64,000 nt of DNA from assembly GCA_031216915.1 (NCBI GenBank), contig JAUFNR010000211.1, positions 1 through 64,000 on the forward strand, read 5' to 3'. The notes under the pieces are model-generated. The model was not told where the DNA came from. It saw only the letters and a program-made list of their open reading frames with translations, and searched no databases. Below, one piece after another: positions 35,001 through 45,351 of this stretch. The stretch comes from Pictodentalium vernedei (lineage: Eukaryota; Mollusca; Scaphopoda; Dentaliida; Dentaliidae). How positions within the stretch are numbered: position 1 is the stretch's first letter; every line of letters begins with the position of its first letter. Position numbers and translations under genes: made by a program.

Positions 35001-35185
35001 GTTTTGTTGAAATTCTTTTTTAAAATAATACTTTTCCAGCTGCTCAATTTGTAACTTACATGGGTGGATGTGGCCAAATTATTAGGTAGAGGGTTAAAGT
35101 TCTGCTGTGAATTGGCTGGGTTAGGGATTTTGCAATGCTTTTTCTTGTTCATTAATAACTTTAAACTTCCTTAGCTATATTCCAG

Positions 35186-35279
35186 CAAGAGCTCTCGAGT
35201 TATTTATAGAGAGTTTAATTTTAAAAACAAATGAAACAACAAGTGAGAAGAATGCAAAGACATTAACAACAAGTCATAT
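35186..35279 (+). CDS. DRAP1: DRAP1 exon 3 (histone-fold helices 2-3)
   Basis: Acceptor attccag|CAAGAGC, donor CATAT|gtaagt; 94 nt. Encodes (S)RALELFIESLILKT and then EKNAKTLTTSH. RALELF and NAKT-TTSH are hallmark NC2-alpha positions. Enters in phase 1 and leaves in phase 2. The segment between them (NETTS) is more diverged than in vertebrates. Confidence 0.96.
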
Positions 35280-35305
35280 GTAAGTATATCTCAGTCTACA
35301 AGCTA

Positions 35306-35466
35306 CAGTACAGTTGCCATGGACTGGTCGTAATCCGGTTGTATCCAGTATTTCATTAATTAAATTTTTGCTTATTCCTATAATTAGTGTTTGGAATCTA
35401 ATATTATTGTGCCTGTGGAAATATTGCCCACCTGTGGAAAGTGACCAGTCCACTGTGGCTGCACTG
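35306..35466. mobile_element. TA-3 mariner-like MITE, short copy
   Basis: TA at 35,304-35,305 and 35,467-35,468; ends CAGTACAGTTGCCATGGACTGG and its degenerate inverse. It lies 25 bp after the exon 3 donor. Confidence 0.75.
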
Positions 35467-35469
35467 TAT

Positions 35470-35990
35470 TCTTATTTTGCCCCGACTTGAAAAGTCGAAG
35501 GGGTATCTAGTGGAGACCTCTGTCCGATTATTCATTAGTCCGTCTGTTCATCCATCCAATATCTACCCATTTGTTATGTACGTTTGTGCAGCCATGCGGC
35601 CGCCCATCCGTACCAACATTTTCCTTCGATTTTAATGATATTTGGTCTTGTGATAGAGCATCATGGAGGAACGATGCCTGTGTAGCATGAGTTTCTTCCA
35701 CACATTTTCTCCAGAGTTAAGGCCCTTTTTCACTGTCGACTTGAAAATTTTTAGTGGGTCCAGGGCATTGGCACACGCTTTGCATTGCCCCTCTTGTTAT
35801 GTCTGTTTAGTGGTGCAAGATTCTTAATTAATAAATTTATAGCACACTTTCACAGGGCGTAAATTTCATTCCATTTTGCGAGAATCCAAATGAGAATGTT
35901 GCTATATAGCTCTACTGTTTGCATACAATATCCCACAGTTTGAGAGAATCTTGATAAGAATCAGATTCTGAATTCCTGAATTCCTGATGA
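35470..35990. other. Unassigned intron 3 sequence
   Basis: Contains 'ccgacttgaaaagtcgaag' (a short palindrome) and 'gtccgtctgttcatccatcc'-type pyrimidine repeats, suggesting the end of another pearl/HINE-like element. No exon recognised. Confidence 0.35.
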
Positions 35991-35997
35991 ATTTTAT

Positions 35998-36235
35998 CCC
36001 TTTACCCAACGCAGACGATATCAAAATTTATTATTTTAATTACTATTTTTTAAAAATTGAAAAAAAAAATTCAACAAAACCACATCATGTGACCCCTCAT
36101 TGGAACGAGCTCGATGAGCTCGTTCCAATGAGGGGTTACATGATATGGTTTTGATATGGTTTTGTTGAAATATTTTTTAAAATTTATTTCTTTCAACTGC
36201 TGAATTTGCAAATTACGGTGGCAGATTTTCTGACA
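35998..36235. mobile_element. TTAA-1 MITE, right terminus lost
   Basis: CCCTTTACCCAACGCAGACG start and perfect hairpin core 'cctcattggaacgagctcgat'. The right end runs out at about 36,235 without GTAAAGGG. 'tgatatggttttgatatgg' shows a small internal duplication. Confidence 0.8.
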
Positions 36236-36769
36236 ATAATTTGTTCAGCATCCATCAGTGCATCCTTTCATCCGTCTATCAGTCCATTAATCCGTCAATC
36301 AATTTGTCTATTTGTCAATCTGTCCATCTATCTGTTTGTCTGGAAGGTGTTAAAATTTTGTTTGCCTAGGCCATAATTTCCTATTTCGGAGAATTAATTC
36401 AGATTCTCGCAAAAATGGTTGTGAGAATCTATACCTGTTATGAGTGTCCCAAGATCCCATAAGGCCACCATGGTTTAACCCCTGTTGCATACTGATAATA
36501 CATGTTAACCCTTTACCCAACACAGCTTTTTAATTTTTAACACATCAACTGAAATTTTAGAAAATAAATAATATTTACCAATAAAACCTTACAAGTATGG
36601 ATGCTCATTGAGCCAAATCCAATGACAGCCACACTTGTACAATTTTATTGACAAAGTGTCCGGATATTTCAGAGGTGCAGAGAGAATCAACATGGATTCT
36701 CACTGGTTTTGTTTTGCGAATCTTTGCGTGAATCAGTTGTATTGGGTGTTTATTGTTTATTTATTTTAG

Positions 36770-37860
36770 TTTTTAACAACACTTTTGACAGCCAAGGTCA
36801 CCTCGTGGGCAGACTGTTTTAAGGGTGGAGGAGTACTCGGAGAGAATCATGAGCAATGGCGTACAACTGTCAGACTCGCCAACGAACTAACTCCACACAA
36901 GTAAGGTTAGTATTGGTTGAAGACAGGTGCACCATCAACGTGCAGTATGCCTTAGTACAGTAAAACCTCTCTTGAGAGAGCACTGTCTTGAGAGACCACC
37001 TGTCTTGAGAGACCACATCTACCAGGCACCGATTGGTTTTACTCTATAATGGACATGCTATGGGAGACCACCTGTCTTGAGAGACCACCTGTCTTGAGAG
37101 ACCACTGTGACCTGGTACCAACTTGTATTTTTATGCCATAATATACCTGTCTTGAGAGACCGCCCCTTTGAAGACTGAAATCATGACAGAACTTTTTACC
37201 TGTTCTGGAATTGGAAAATCCATTGCGGTTATACTAACATAATTAAAAGTATTAAAAGCTCTTAATTGGGTTTCAATTGCTAACTCATTAAAGATTGAGA
37301 TGTTTTTATAAGACCCCTGTGAAAAGATTAGGATTATTGCTGAATAAACAATTTCATACATACCTGAAATGTGACAGGAATAAAAATAAATTTGTGTTGA
37401 AAGTCTTTTTGTAACAAATTGAAATGGACTGTTATAAAAATTATAAAAAAAATTAGTGTTGAAAATCTTCATTGAAGATTTTCAACACTAATTTATTTTT
37501 ATAATTTTTATAACAGTCCATTTCAATTTGTTACAAAAACTTCATAAAAAGAACAACTACAAAGTAATTACAAAAATCCATTCTTCTACATTTCTGAATT
37601 TTGTGGATGGGTATTCACTGACTTCAGAAAACCTGAAACCTGTTATGAGAGACCACCTGTCTTGAGAGACCACTTTTGTGTGGCCCAAAGGGCGGTCTCT
37701 CAAGACAGGTTCTACTGTACACAGCACCACAGTGCCCCCATGTGGGCAATGGGGATGAAGTGCCTCGCCCAAGGAGACAACACAGTTATTCCTGGCAGGG
37801 ATCAAAATGTGGAGCTTTAGGTTTGAAGTCCAATTCCATAACAGCTGAGCCACCGCACTC
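36770..37860 (-). mobile_element. SINE-a interrupted by TA-5
   Basis: The body portion 36,770-36,957 and the head portion 37,718-37,860 are contiguous SINE-a sequence when the TA-5 element is removed: 'gccttagta' joins 'cacagcaccac', as in the intact copy at 42,565-42,585. The head reads (minus strand) 'gtggctcagctgttatgg'. Confidence 0.8.
36958..37717. mobile_element. TA-5 mariner-like element with large internal hairpin
   Basis: Ends CAGTAAAACCTCTCTTGAGA and the inverse CAGTAGAACCTGTCTTGAGA; TA at 36,956-36,957 and 37,718-37,719. Several 'tgtcttgagagaccacc' sub-repeats lie at both ends in inverted orientation. The middle (about 37,390-37,542) is a near-perfect foldback with ~75-bp arms around 'atcttcattgaagat'. 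The minus ORFs here are non-coding. Confidence 0.8.
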
Positions 37861-37984
37861 CCTTATGTCTACACATGTGGGGAATTCAGTGGATGTCACA
37901 GGGCTCTCAAGGAGCAAATTGGTGGCGAGTGATACGTCACTCACCTACAGTTGAAATTAGGTGAGGGATGGCGAGTAATTGAAA

Positions 37985-38623
37985 TGGTGTGGGGACATTT
38001 CTCTATCGGACATTTCCCCATCCGGACATTTCACCATCGGACAATTCCCCATCCGGAGATTTCCCCATCGAGGGTGGACATTTCCCCATCAGCATTCCCC
38101 CATCAGAGACGGACATTTCCCCATCGGGGGTGGACATTTCCCTGTCAGATATTAACACCTTTCCCCATCGAGGGCGGAAGTTTTCATTTTTTATTCTTCT
38201 ATAACTTGAAAATTGCAATTAAAACATCCATATTGTTAAATCCACTTGTGTGATAAAAAGTGATGTGTTCATCAAATTTCACATCAGTGAAGAGATGACC
38301 GTTTATCAATCATCTCAACAAAAAGTTAACTGTAAATTGCTACGAAAACAGAACACAAATGTCTTATAAACACGAACAATTCAAACAATATTACCCATGT
38401 CGGCTTAATAAAAAGGGAATGATACACAACAAGTCAATAGGAAAATTTCAAACAGACGGACCCACAAAAAATTTAGAAATGGATGGTGAAAAGACCGCAT
38501 GGGGAATTGTCCGTTTTTCTATTAAGCAGAATGGGGTAATGTCCGATGGGGAAATGTCCGGCCTAAATGGGATGGGGTAATGTCCAGATGGGTAAATGTC
38601 CGATGGGGAAATGTCCGGCGACC
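37985..38623. mobile_element. Element with inverted terminal arrays of GGACATTTCCCCATC
   Basis: The left end has about eight copies of 'ggacatttccccatc' (37,993-38,175). The right end has the inverse 'gatggggaaatgtccg' series (38,490-38,620). An 8-bp direct repeat aattgaaa flanks it (37,977-37,984 and 38,624-38,631). The unique interior is ~270 bp, AT-rich and non-coding. Confidence 0.75.
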
Positions 38624-38649
38624 AATTGAAACTGCAATTAGCCTTTTAA

Positions 38650-38898
38650 CCCCTTTACCTAACATAGTGAGTGGGAAAAACAGCCAGAAAATTTACCAAT
38701 GTAAGCCTACAACAGCCTAAAATATCTTACAAATGCCTCAATAAAAACCATACAAATGTGGGTATCATTAGAACCGGCTCATCAAGCCGGTTCTAATGAT
38801 ATCCACATTTGTATGGTTTCATTGAAACATTGCGAGAATTTTTTTCGATAAATGTGAAATTTAATTTATTTTTTAAAAAAGCCCTGTCAGGTAATGGA
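38650..38898. mobile_element. TTAA-1b MITE (variant core)
   Basis: TTAA at 38,646-38,649 and 38,899-38,902; terminal CCCCTTTACCT. The core 'cattagaaccggctcatcaag' hairpin differs from the GAACGAGCTC core of the main type but matches 61,345-61,576. Confidence 0.85.
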
Positions 38899-39228
38899 TT
38901 AAAGGACGATTTTAGGGGTTTTAGAGGTGAGTGATGATCACTCGCCACTTTGGATGTCTTGGCGAGTAATAGGGGAGTGCGAGTGATCACTCGCCATTCC
39001 TTGAGAGCCCTGGTGTCACAGTCATTCTCTGATATATTACAAGAATTTTTATGGAATTAATAGGTTACTGTATAACCTATCTGCAGTTAACAGGTCCAGT
39101 TTGTACTGAAGGTGTGGTAAATTGTTTATTTGTAAGTTAATTACATACAATTAACAGCATTATTCAATTAAAAGATATACAATTAAGTGGGCTTCACTGT
39201 ATCTGTAAAACTTAGATTTTTTATTATT

Positions 39229-40806
39229 CCTAAAAAATTAAAAATCTGTTTCTCAGGCCCTTCTGCATGGTCCTTTTGGCTAGTTCTTGCTCTCTTTTTG
39301 TAACCAATGAAACTTAAAAAAATCCCGCTCAGGATCACAGATCCAATGTCGAGTTGTGACCTTGACCTTTGACCTGGCGAGCCAAGGTCAATAGGGTTCT
39401 TCCTCGCACCAAGGCCAACACACCTATGAAGTTTCATGACTCTAGGTTGAACCACTATCAAGTTCTCATCCGGAAACCAATTGTTGCGATATACTATGTT
39501 CAAGGTCACTGTGACCTTGACCTTTGACCTGGTGAGTCCAACATCAATAGGGTTCTTCCTCGCACCAAGGCCATCACGCCTGTAAAGTTTCATGACTCTA
39601 GGTTGAACCACTATCAAGTTATCATCCGGAAACCAATTGTTGCGATATACTATGTTCAAGGTCACTGTGACCTTGACCTTTGACCTGGTGAGTCCAACAT
39701 CAATAGGGTTCTTCCTCGCACCAAGGCCAACATACCTATGAAGTTTCATGACTCTAGGTTGAACCACTATCAAGTTATCATCCGGAAACCAATTGTTGCG
39801 ATATACTATGTTCAAGGTCACTGTGACCTTGACCTTTGACCTGGTGAGTCCAAGATCAATAGGGTTCTTCCTCACACCAAGGCCAACACACCTATAAAGT
39901 TTCATGACTCTAGGTTGAACCACTATCAAGTTATCATCTGGAAACCAATTGTTGCGATATACTATGTTCAAGGTCACTGTGACCTTGACCTTTGACCTGG
40001 TGAGTCCAAGATCAATAGGGTTCTTCCTCGCACCAAGGCCAACACACCTATGAAGTTTCATGACTCTAGGTTGAACCACTATAAAGTTATCATCTGGAAA
40101 CCAATTGTTGCGATATACTATGTTAAAGGTCACTGTGACCTTGACCTTTGACGTAGCGAGTCCAAAATCAATAGGGTTCTTCCCCTCACCAAGGCCAATC
40201 TACCTATGAAGTTTCATGAATGTGAGTTGAACCATTATCAAGTTATCATCCGGAAACCAATTGTTTAAGATTTACTATGTTCAAGGTCACTGTGACCTTG
40301 ACCTTCGACGTAGCATGTCCAAAATCAATAGGGTTCTTCCTCCCACCAAGACCAACCTACGTATGAAGTTTAATGAATGTGAGTTGAACCACTATCAAGT
40401 TATCATCCGGAAACCAATTGTTTACGCCCGCCCGCCCGCCCGCCCGCCCGCCATTCACCAAACTATAAGTCGAGTTTGACTTCGTCACAACTCGACTAAA
40501 AATAAAAATTAAATGGTTTATGTCTGATATTTTACCCAAGTTAATGAAATTGCCACTTGAGTGCAACAAGGCTTTGCAGTGCTTTAGCATTGCAAAGCCT
40601 TCTTGCACGCAAGGGACATAATACACCACCACCCATGCAGTTCTGTAGGTTATGAGGCCTAAAACAAAACAAACCAAGAGCATGAAGTTTTTAGTGGCAA
40701 AGAAATAATTACAAAAATAAAAAATAAAATAAAAAACTGCCCGCCCGCAAGCAATTTTACAAAAAATGGAGAAACAATGAGAAACAAGTTCTAATTTGTG
40801 AGGCCT
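39229..40806 (-). mobile_element. Harb-1 MITE split by the nuclear-receptor-site array
   Basis: Parts 39,229-39,322 and about 40,500-40,806 form one Harb-1 copy (compare 56,538-56,941). TTA lies near both ends. The core hairpin 'aggctttgcagtgct'/'agcattgcaaagcct' is at 40,570-40,603. The right end lies 22-25 bp before DRAP1 exon 4. Confidence 0.8.
39323..40499 (+). repeat. 156-bp tandem array with nuclear-receptor-type sites
   Basis: Seven units; the palindrome AGGTCACTGTGACCT starts at 39,503, 39,659, 39,815, 39,971, 40,127 and 40,284, spacing 156, 156, 156, 156 and 157 bp. Each is followed by TGACCTTTGACCT (two half-sites, one-base gap) in most units. The ends are short inverses, 'gtcgagttgtgac' (39,349) and 'gtcacaactcgac' (40,483), with a CCCG microsatellite (40,426-40,450). 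Because 156 is divisible by three, the minus strand stays open for 316 codons; this is a periodic artefact. Confidence 0.9.
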
Positions 40807-40831
40807 TATCAACATTTTTTTCTGTTTTCAG

Positions 40832-40963
40832 AAAACACACAATAGTAAATGAAAAACAGTTTGATTTTTTACATGATTTAGTGGCAACTATTCCAGATCA
40901 TCAGGCAGAAGATGAAATGGATGACGGTAATCATAACAATAACAAAAAACAGAAAGTTCCAAG
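40832..40963 (+). CDS. DRAP1: DRAP1 exon 4 (end of histone fold and NC2 C-helix)
   Basis: Acceptor ctgttttcag|A, donor CCAAG|gtttgt; 132 nt. Encodes (I)KHTIVNEKQFDFLHDLVA then TIPDHQAEDEMDDGNHNNN. 'QFDFL.DLVA..PD' is a diagnostic NC2-alpha block following the histone fold. The Asn/Lys-rich end is low-complexity. Enters phase 2, leaves phase 2. Confidence 0.96.
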
Positions 40964-41047
40964 GTTTGTATGAACAATTTTGTTACCATCTTTATTTTTC
41001 TAAATCTTTACAAAATCTGTCATGATTTGCATGACAGCTTAGCATTT

Positions 41048-42075
41048 CATTTTTAGCTTAACTTGACATAGTCAAGATAAGCTATTGCCATCACGCGTGC
41101 GGAAGTCTGTTAGTCTGTGAGTCTGTTAGCCTGCGAGTCTGTAAGTCTGTTCACATTTTCCTTTAGCACGGGCTACACCTCGCAGAATCTTGTCTGATCG
41201 TCACGAAATTTCATATGCAGGTTTGGGGTCATGTCTAGATGAGAACGTCCCCTTTTGGTCGCGATCAGGGAACCGGTATCGCTGCCCGAGCTCAAAACCC
41301 GAAAACCATTAGCACAGTCTACACGTTGTATTTATGAAGGGATTTCATTGTAACTTGGTAGGATGCCTCTGTATAATGCCTAGATGAGAACGTCCCCTTT
41401 TGGGCCTGATTGGGCAACTATGACGGCTACATGGGCCCAAAGCCTGAAAACCTTTAGCACAGTCTACAGGTCATATTTAAGAAGGGATTTCATTGTAACT
41501 TCGTAGGATCACTCCAGATAATGCCCAGATGAGAATGACTCCTTTTGGTCGCGATCATTCAACCATGATGGCTGTCTGAGCCCAAAACCCGAAAAACTTT
41601 AGTACAGACTACAGGTCGTATTTGTGAAGGGATTTCATTGTAACTTGGCAGAATGACTCAGTGTTATGTCGAGATGAGGACTTCCTCTTTTAGTTGCAAT
41701 CGGTCAACTGTGATGGCTACACAGGCCTGAAGCCTGAAAACCTTTAGCACAGTCTACAGGCCATATTTATGAAGGGATTTCATCGTAACTTGATTCGATG
41801 ACTCGTTTTGGAATAATTTCACTGTAACTTGGTAACTTTCGTTGACATACATTAACTGTGAGGGCCACATACATTAACCCACTCCTCAGTTCTTTAGTAC
41901 AGTCTACACCTCATATTATTTTTATTGAAAACATAGCATACAGGGAACAGAAATTAACATATTACCAATTATCACAATTCTTGTCTTATTTCATAATCCT
42001 TTTATAAATATTGAACATTATCCTTTTCATCAAACACAACACACAGACTAATTAAGCTACAGTGTCATTGACATT
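41048..42075 (-). repeat. pearl/HINE-like array, ~146-bp units
   Basis: 'gcctgaaaacctttagcaca' recurs near 41,163, 41,309, 41,451, 41,597 and 41,743. Each unit carries 'gatgagaacgtccccttttgg'-like sequence. Edges include 'gtctgttagtctgtgagtctg' near 41,105-41,155 and 'aagctacagtgtcattgacat' at the right, the inverse of the terminus at 12,317. No gene. Confidence 0.65.
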
Positions 42076-42089
42076 TTCATTTTCATTTT

Positions 42090-42238
42090 TTGTTTCAAAA
42101 ACATAGGTTAGATGTGCCCGTTCCAAAGAGCGGTCATAACGTATGTTTTTGAGATAAAAAATGAAAAATTAATGAAAATTAATTGGCGATTTTTGTGAAT
42201 ATTGCTGGCTGGTTTTGGCCATTACATCGGGTAAAGGG
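42090..42238. mobile_element. TTAA-1 MITE, left end lost
   Basis: Right half ends GGGTAAAGGG with TTAA (42,239-42,242). A short, damaged hairpin 'cccgttccaaagagcggtcat' remains. Left terminus absent. Confidence 0.7.
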
Positions 42239-42420
42239 TTAAACCCTGTCTACACTGAAGTCAAAATATCAAAATTTCAAGATGCAATTTTTTTCTGTAA
42301 TTCTCCAAGTAATTTAACCAATTCAATCAGTGATATTGACAAGGGTCATTTTCCAAGATACAGGGTAACAATTCACCTAACCAACCCTTTCGAACTGCTG
42401 TTGCATGCCTCAGTTTTAAA

Positions 42421-42905
42421 GGCCTGGTGACTCAGTTGGTAGAGGTGCAGGCTGCAAGCCTGCACCTCTACCAACTGAGTCACCAACTGAATCCCACCTG
42501 TGGCAACCACATTGTGTCCTTGGGCAAGACACTTCAACCCCATTGCCCACATGGGGGCACTGTGGTGCTGTGTACTAAGGCATACTGCATGTTGATGGTG
42601 CACCTGTCTTCAACCAATACTAACCCTGCTTGTGTGGAGTTAGTACGTTGGTTAGTCTGACAGTTGTTCGCCATTGCTCATGATTCTCTCTGGGTACTCC
42701 TCCACCCGTAAAACAGTCTGCCCACAAGGTGAGCCCTGCTTGTGTGGAGCTAGTATCTTGGGGAGCTGTCAGTTGCTCAATGTTGCTCGGTGGTTCCCTC
42801 TGGGTACTACGGCTTCCTCCACCCATAAAACTATCGTCATGATTAATCATTGTGCAGAAATATGTGACCTTAAACACCAATAAATAAATAGATAAATAAA
42901 TAATT
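42421..42905 (+). mobile_element. SINE-a with hairpinned tRNA head and duplicated body
   Basis: Arms 42,425-42,452 and 42,458-42,485 are perfect 28-bp reverse complements separated by tgcaa. The A-box half of the tRNA head has been copied back in inverted form in place of the B box. The body then runs normally from 'gtgtccttgggcaagacactt', but a ~115-bp segment ('ctgcttgtgtggag' to 'cctccacccrtaaaac') is present twice. A (taaa)n tail follows. With the B box gone it is probably transcriptionally dead. Confidence 0.88.
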
Positions 42906-43582
42906 CAGAGGCCTGCATTGTTCTAGAAAATTGACAAACAAAAAACCTGTTGTCCTATATTCTTTGGCGAACAGCAGTTGATTGAATTGATTGCTCGCCC
43001 CATTTGTAAGGGCATGGAAAAAAGTTAAGGTATCACTTGTATGCATATTTCATAAATAGGAACTTTTTCTTTCAGTTCAGTAACACCTTTGTGAGCAAGA
43101 GAAGTACTATTGTGGTAAACTAGCTTTCTAAGGGCAGACTGAGAAATATATATCAATCATTGACAATGTTATAGCGAAATTTATTAAACTTGTTCAATAA
43201 ATTAGTTCTTGACCATGTTTTGGCTCTGTCCAAATATAATTTACTGGTTCAGTTTTGTAATTTACATTATACACTGGAGATGACTTACATATTCTATTTT
43301 TCACTTGACTTAAATATGATAAAGCAATCCAGACTTCATAGAGAGGAAAAACGCACCCCCTATGTGATCTCAAATTATGTTGTTAGAAACAATGCAGAGC
43401 ATCCACTCCAAAAAAATAATCCCCAATGAGGTAGTTTTTTTTTCAAGCATTCACCTATAGAAATTTATTGAAAGAACAATTTAATATTCATTAATTGATT
43501 TCATTGGAAGTTTTTAAATTTCATTCCATTCTACTGGTAAAATGGGATCCGGTAACCAATGCTTAGGGCAGAAGCCCTCTAA
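42906..43582. other. Unassigned intron 4 sequence
   Basis: AT-rich and repeat-poor by eye. The 79-aa plus ORF at 43,190-43,429 has no recognisable domain and no splice or paralogue support. Confidence 0.35.
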
Positions 43583-43771
43583 CCCTTTACCTAATGAATT
43601 GGCCACATCTACCCGTGTAATATGCAAATTCAGCAGTTGAAAAAATTCTGTTTTTAAAAAAATTCAAGCAAAACCATATCAAATGATCCCTCAGTGGAGG
43701 GGGTGCATGACATGGTTTTGTTGATTTTTTTTGAAAAATTTGGAAATATAATATTTAAAATAATAAATTTT
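43583..43771. mobile_element. TTAA-1 MITE cut by Harb-1
   Basis: CCCTTTACCTAATGAATTGG start; hairpin core eroded to 'ccctcagtggaggggg'. The right end stops at 'aataaattttgat', where a Harb-1 copy begins. Confidence 0.75.
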
Positions 43772-43773
43772 GA

Positions 43774-43968
43774 TAAGGCCTAAAAAATTTAAAAATATGT
43801 TTCTCAGGCCCTCCTGCATGGTCCTTTTAGCTGCCGCATGTTCTCTTTTTATAACCAATGCAAACTTTAAAGTTAAATGGGTTATGTCTGATATTTTACC
43901 CAATTTAGTTAATAAAATTGATAAATTTGTCCCATGAGTGCAACAAGGCTTTGCAGTGCTTTAGCTTC
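43774..43968 (-). mobile_element. Harb-1 half-element ending at hairpin centre
   Basis: Starts 'aaggcctaaaaaatttaaaa' and runs in minus orientation to 'caaggctttgcagtgctttag', precisely the tip of the core hairpin. The other half is absent. Confidence 0.75.
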
Positions 43969-44159
43969 TAACTGTGCTCTTAAACATCAAAAAAATTTCT
44001 CCATGGGAACCCCAGAAAATGAAGCAGTGCTTGTTTTCTGTCGTAAACAAGCTCTGTTTTACTGGTACAATAGGACTAGGTCACCAATGCCTGTGGGGGA
44101 AGTCCTCTAAAATGGGCAATGTGGGTATAAACGATTGACTGGACTTGACTTTATATCCA

Positions 44160-44235
44160 TATTGTGGTCATGATCAGCCATTGTGCAGAAATATATACCT
44201 TAAACACCAATAAATAAATAAATAATCAATAAAAT
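44160..44235 (+). mobile_element. SINE-a 3' tail fragment
   Basis: 'gtggtcatgatcagccattg' and 'cagaaatatataccttaaac' followed by (aataa)n. Matches the last ~70 bp of SINE-a. Confidence 0.7.
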
Positions 44236-44281
44236 TATAATAATAAAAAAATCAATTCCATATCTCCAGAGTCACGGCCAA

Positions 44282-45253
44282 TAGGGCTGTCACGATTTTT
44301 GAATTTCAGAATTGATTAATAATCAATTAATCGAACGTAGATGACCCCCTCTCCCTCTCTCATTGAAGTCGTTAAAAATGAAGTTCAAGTCAGTGCACTT
44401 CTGTCAAGTAAACAATGAAGACGATCCTAGTTTCGTTTGTGAAAAATGTGATTGCCTTCTGGACTCCTGACATCGTTTCTAGCATAGTTCACATTGCGCA
44501 TTTTATGTATTATCCCAGGTGATTAACCTATTACGTGTGTCATTGGTGGCATGTAAAGCATAGCATAAAACAATCACAAAATACTAACAAGTAACAACGT
44601 TCTGGGTGAAGGAAATAAAAGTGCGTTTTAAAGATATTCCAAAATCTGTTTCTGTATTCTTTCTCATATACCGGGGCCTTCGGTCCATTACATTTTGTAG
44701 GTGCATGTTCTGAACTTCTGACGTCATAGAAATGGGGCGGATACACTAATATACAGTCACCATTTGCACTACAGATCAAATCCAGTCAAACATGGAAACA
44801 AGTAGTACTCTGTGTGTTTGTGTTGGGGGAGAGGGAGGAGAGAGGGCAGGGTAGGAGTTATGTCTCTGTTTAAATAATTGAGTTTAGATATTTTAGTTAT
44901 ACAAGTGAAAAAACCTTATCAGTATTTCAAAGTTGAGTGTTCTAACTTTCGAAGGAAGAATATGATGAACATCATAGACATACTATCGGAAGTTCGCAAT
45001 TACACTGATGGTTCAAAAGTTCAGAACATCAAAGCTTTGAATGAACCTAAAAGACATGTGCTTCTAACAGTTTCTTGAGGTTTGACATCGACATTCTTAA
45101 CCCTTTACCTTTAGAAACAATAGTTTTTTCATCAATTTTCCTTTAATTATTAAACGTCTAAAACAGGGTTCAATTTACCGATTTTTCAAGAAGGAAAATT
45201 ACTAATCGATTTCACTGTGACCGATTGACAATTGATTAATCGTGACAGCCCTA
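44282..45253. mobile_element. hAT-like element
   Basis: Ends TAGGGCTGTCACGATTTTTG and the inverse TAGGGCTGTCACGATTAATC. Flanks acggccaa (44,274-44,281) and actgccaa (45,254-45,261) match 7 of 8. 'aattgattaataatcaatta' repeats lie inside both ends. The 972-bp interior shows no transposase motifs. Confidence 0.82.
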
Positions 45254-45351
45254 ACTGCCAATGATTTTCCAGCTACACAAGAATACAACTACATTTACTT
45301 GGAGTTACTTCTGGAATGTTCTTTGAATTATCATACTTTACGGCTTTTTAA

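Larger units (their letters stand above)
37899..39012. mobile_element. hAT-like element hosting two further insertions
   Basis: Ends CAGGGCTCTCAAGGA and TCCTTGAGAGCCCTG, perfect over 15 bp, with 'gcgagtgat' sub-repeats inside each end. Flanks read 'gatgtcaca' and 'gtgtcaca' and are suggestive but not a clean 8-bp match. It contains the array element at 37,985-38,623 and a TTAA-1b at 38,650-38,898. Confidence 0.7.

Noticed and set aside
39183..40133. 316-codon minus-strand open frame, the longest in the window
   Set aside because: It runs through the 156-bp tandem array; 156 is a multiple of three, so one open unit keeps the whole array open. The translation is a 52-aa repeat with no domain, and its end runs into Harb-1.
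39323..40499. CRISPR-like array (regular repeats)
   Set aside because: Units are contiguous 156-bp repeats without short repeats and unique spacers, in a eukaryotic intron.
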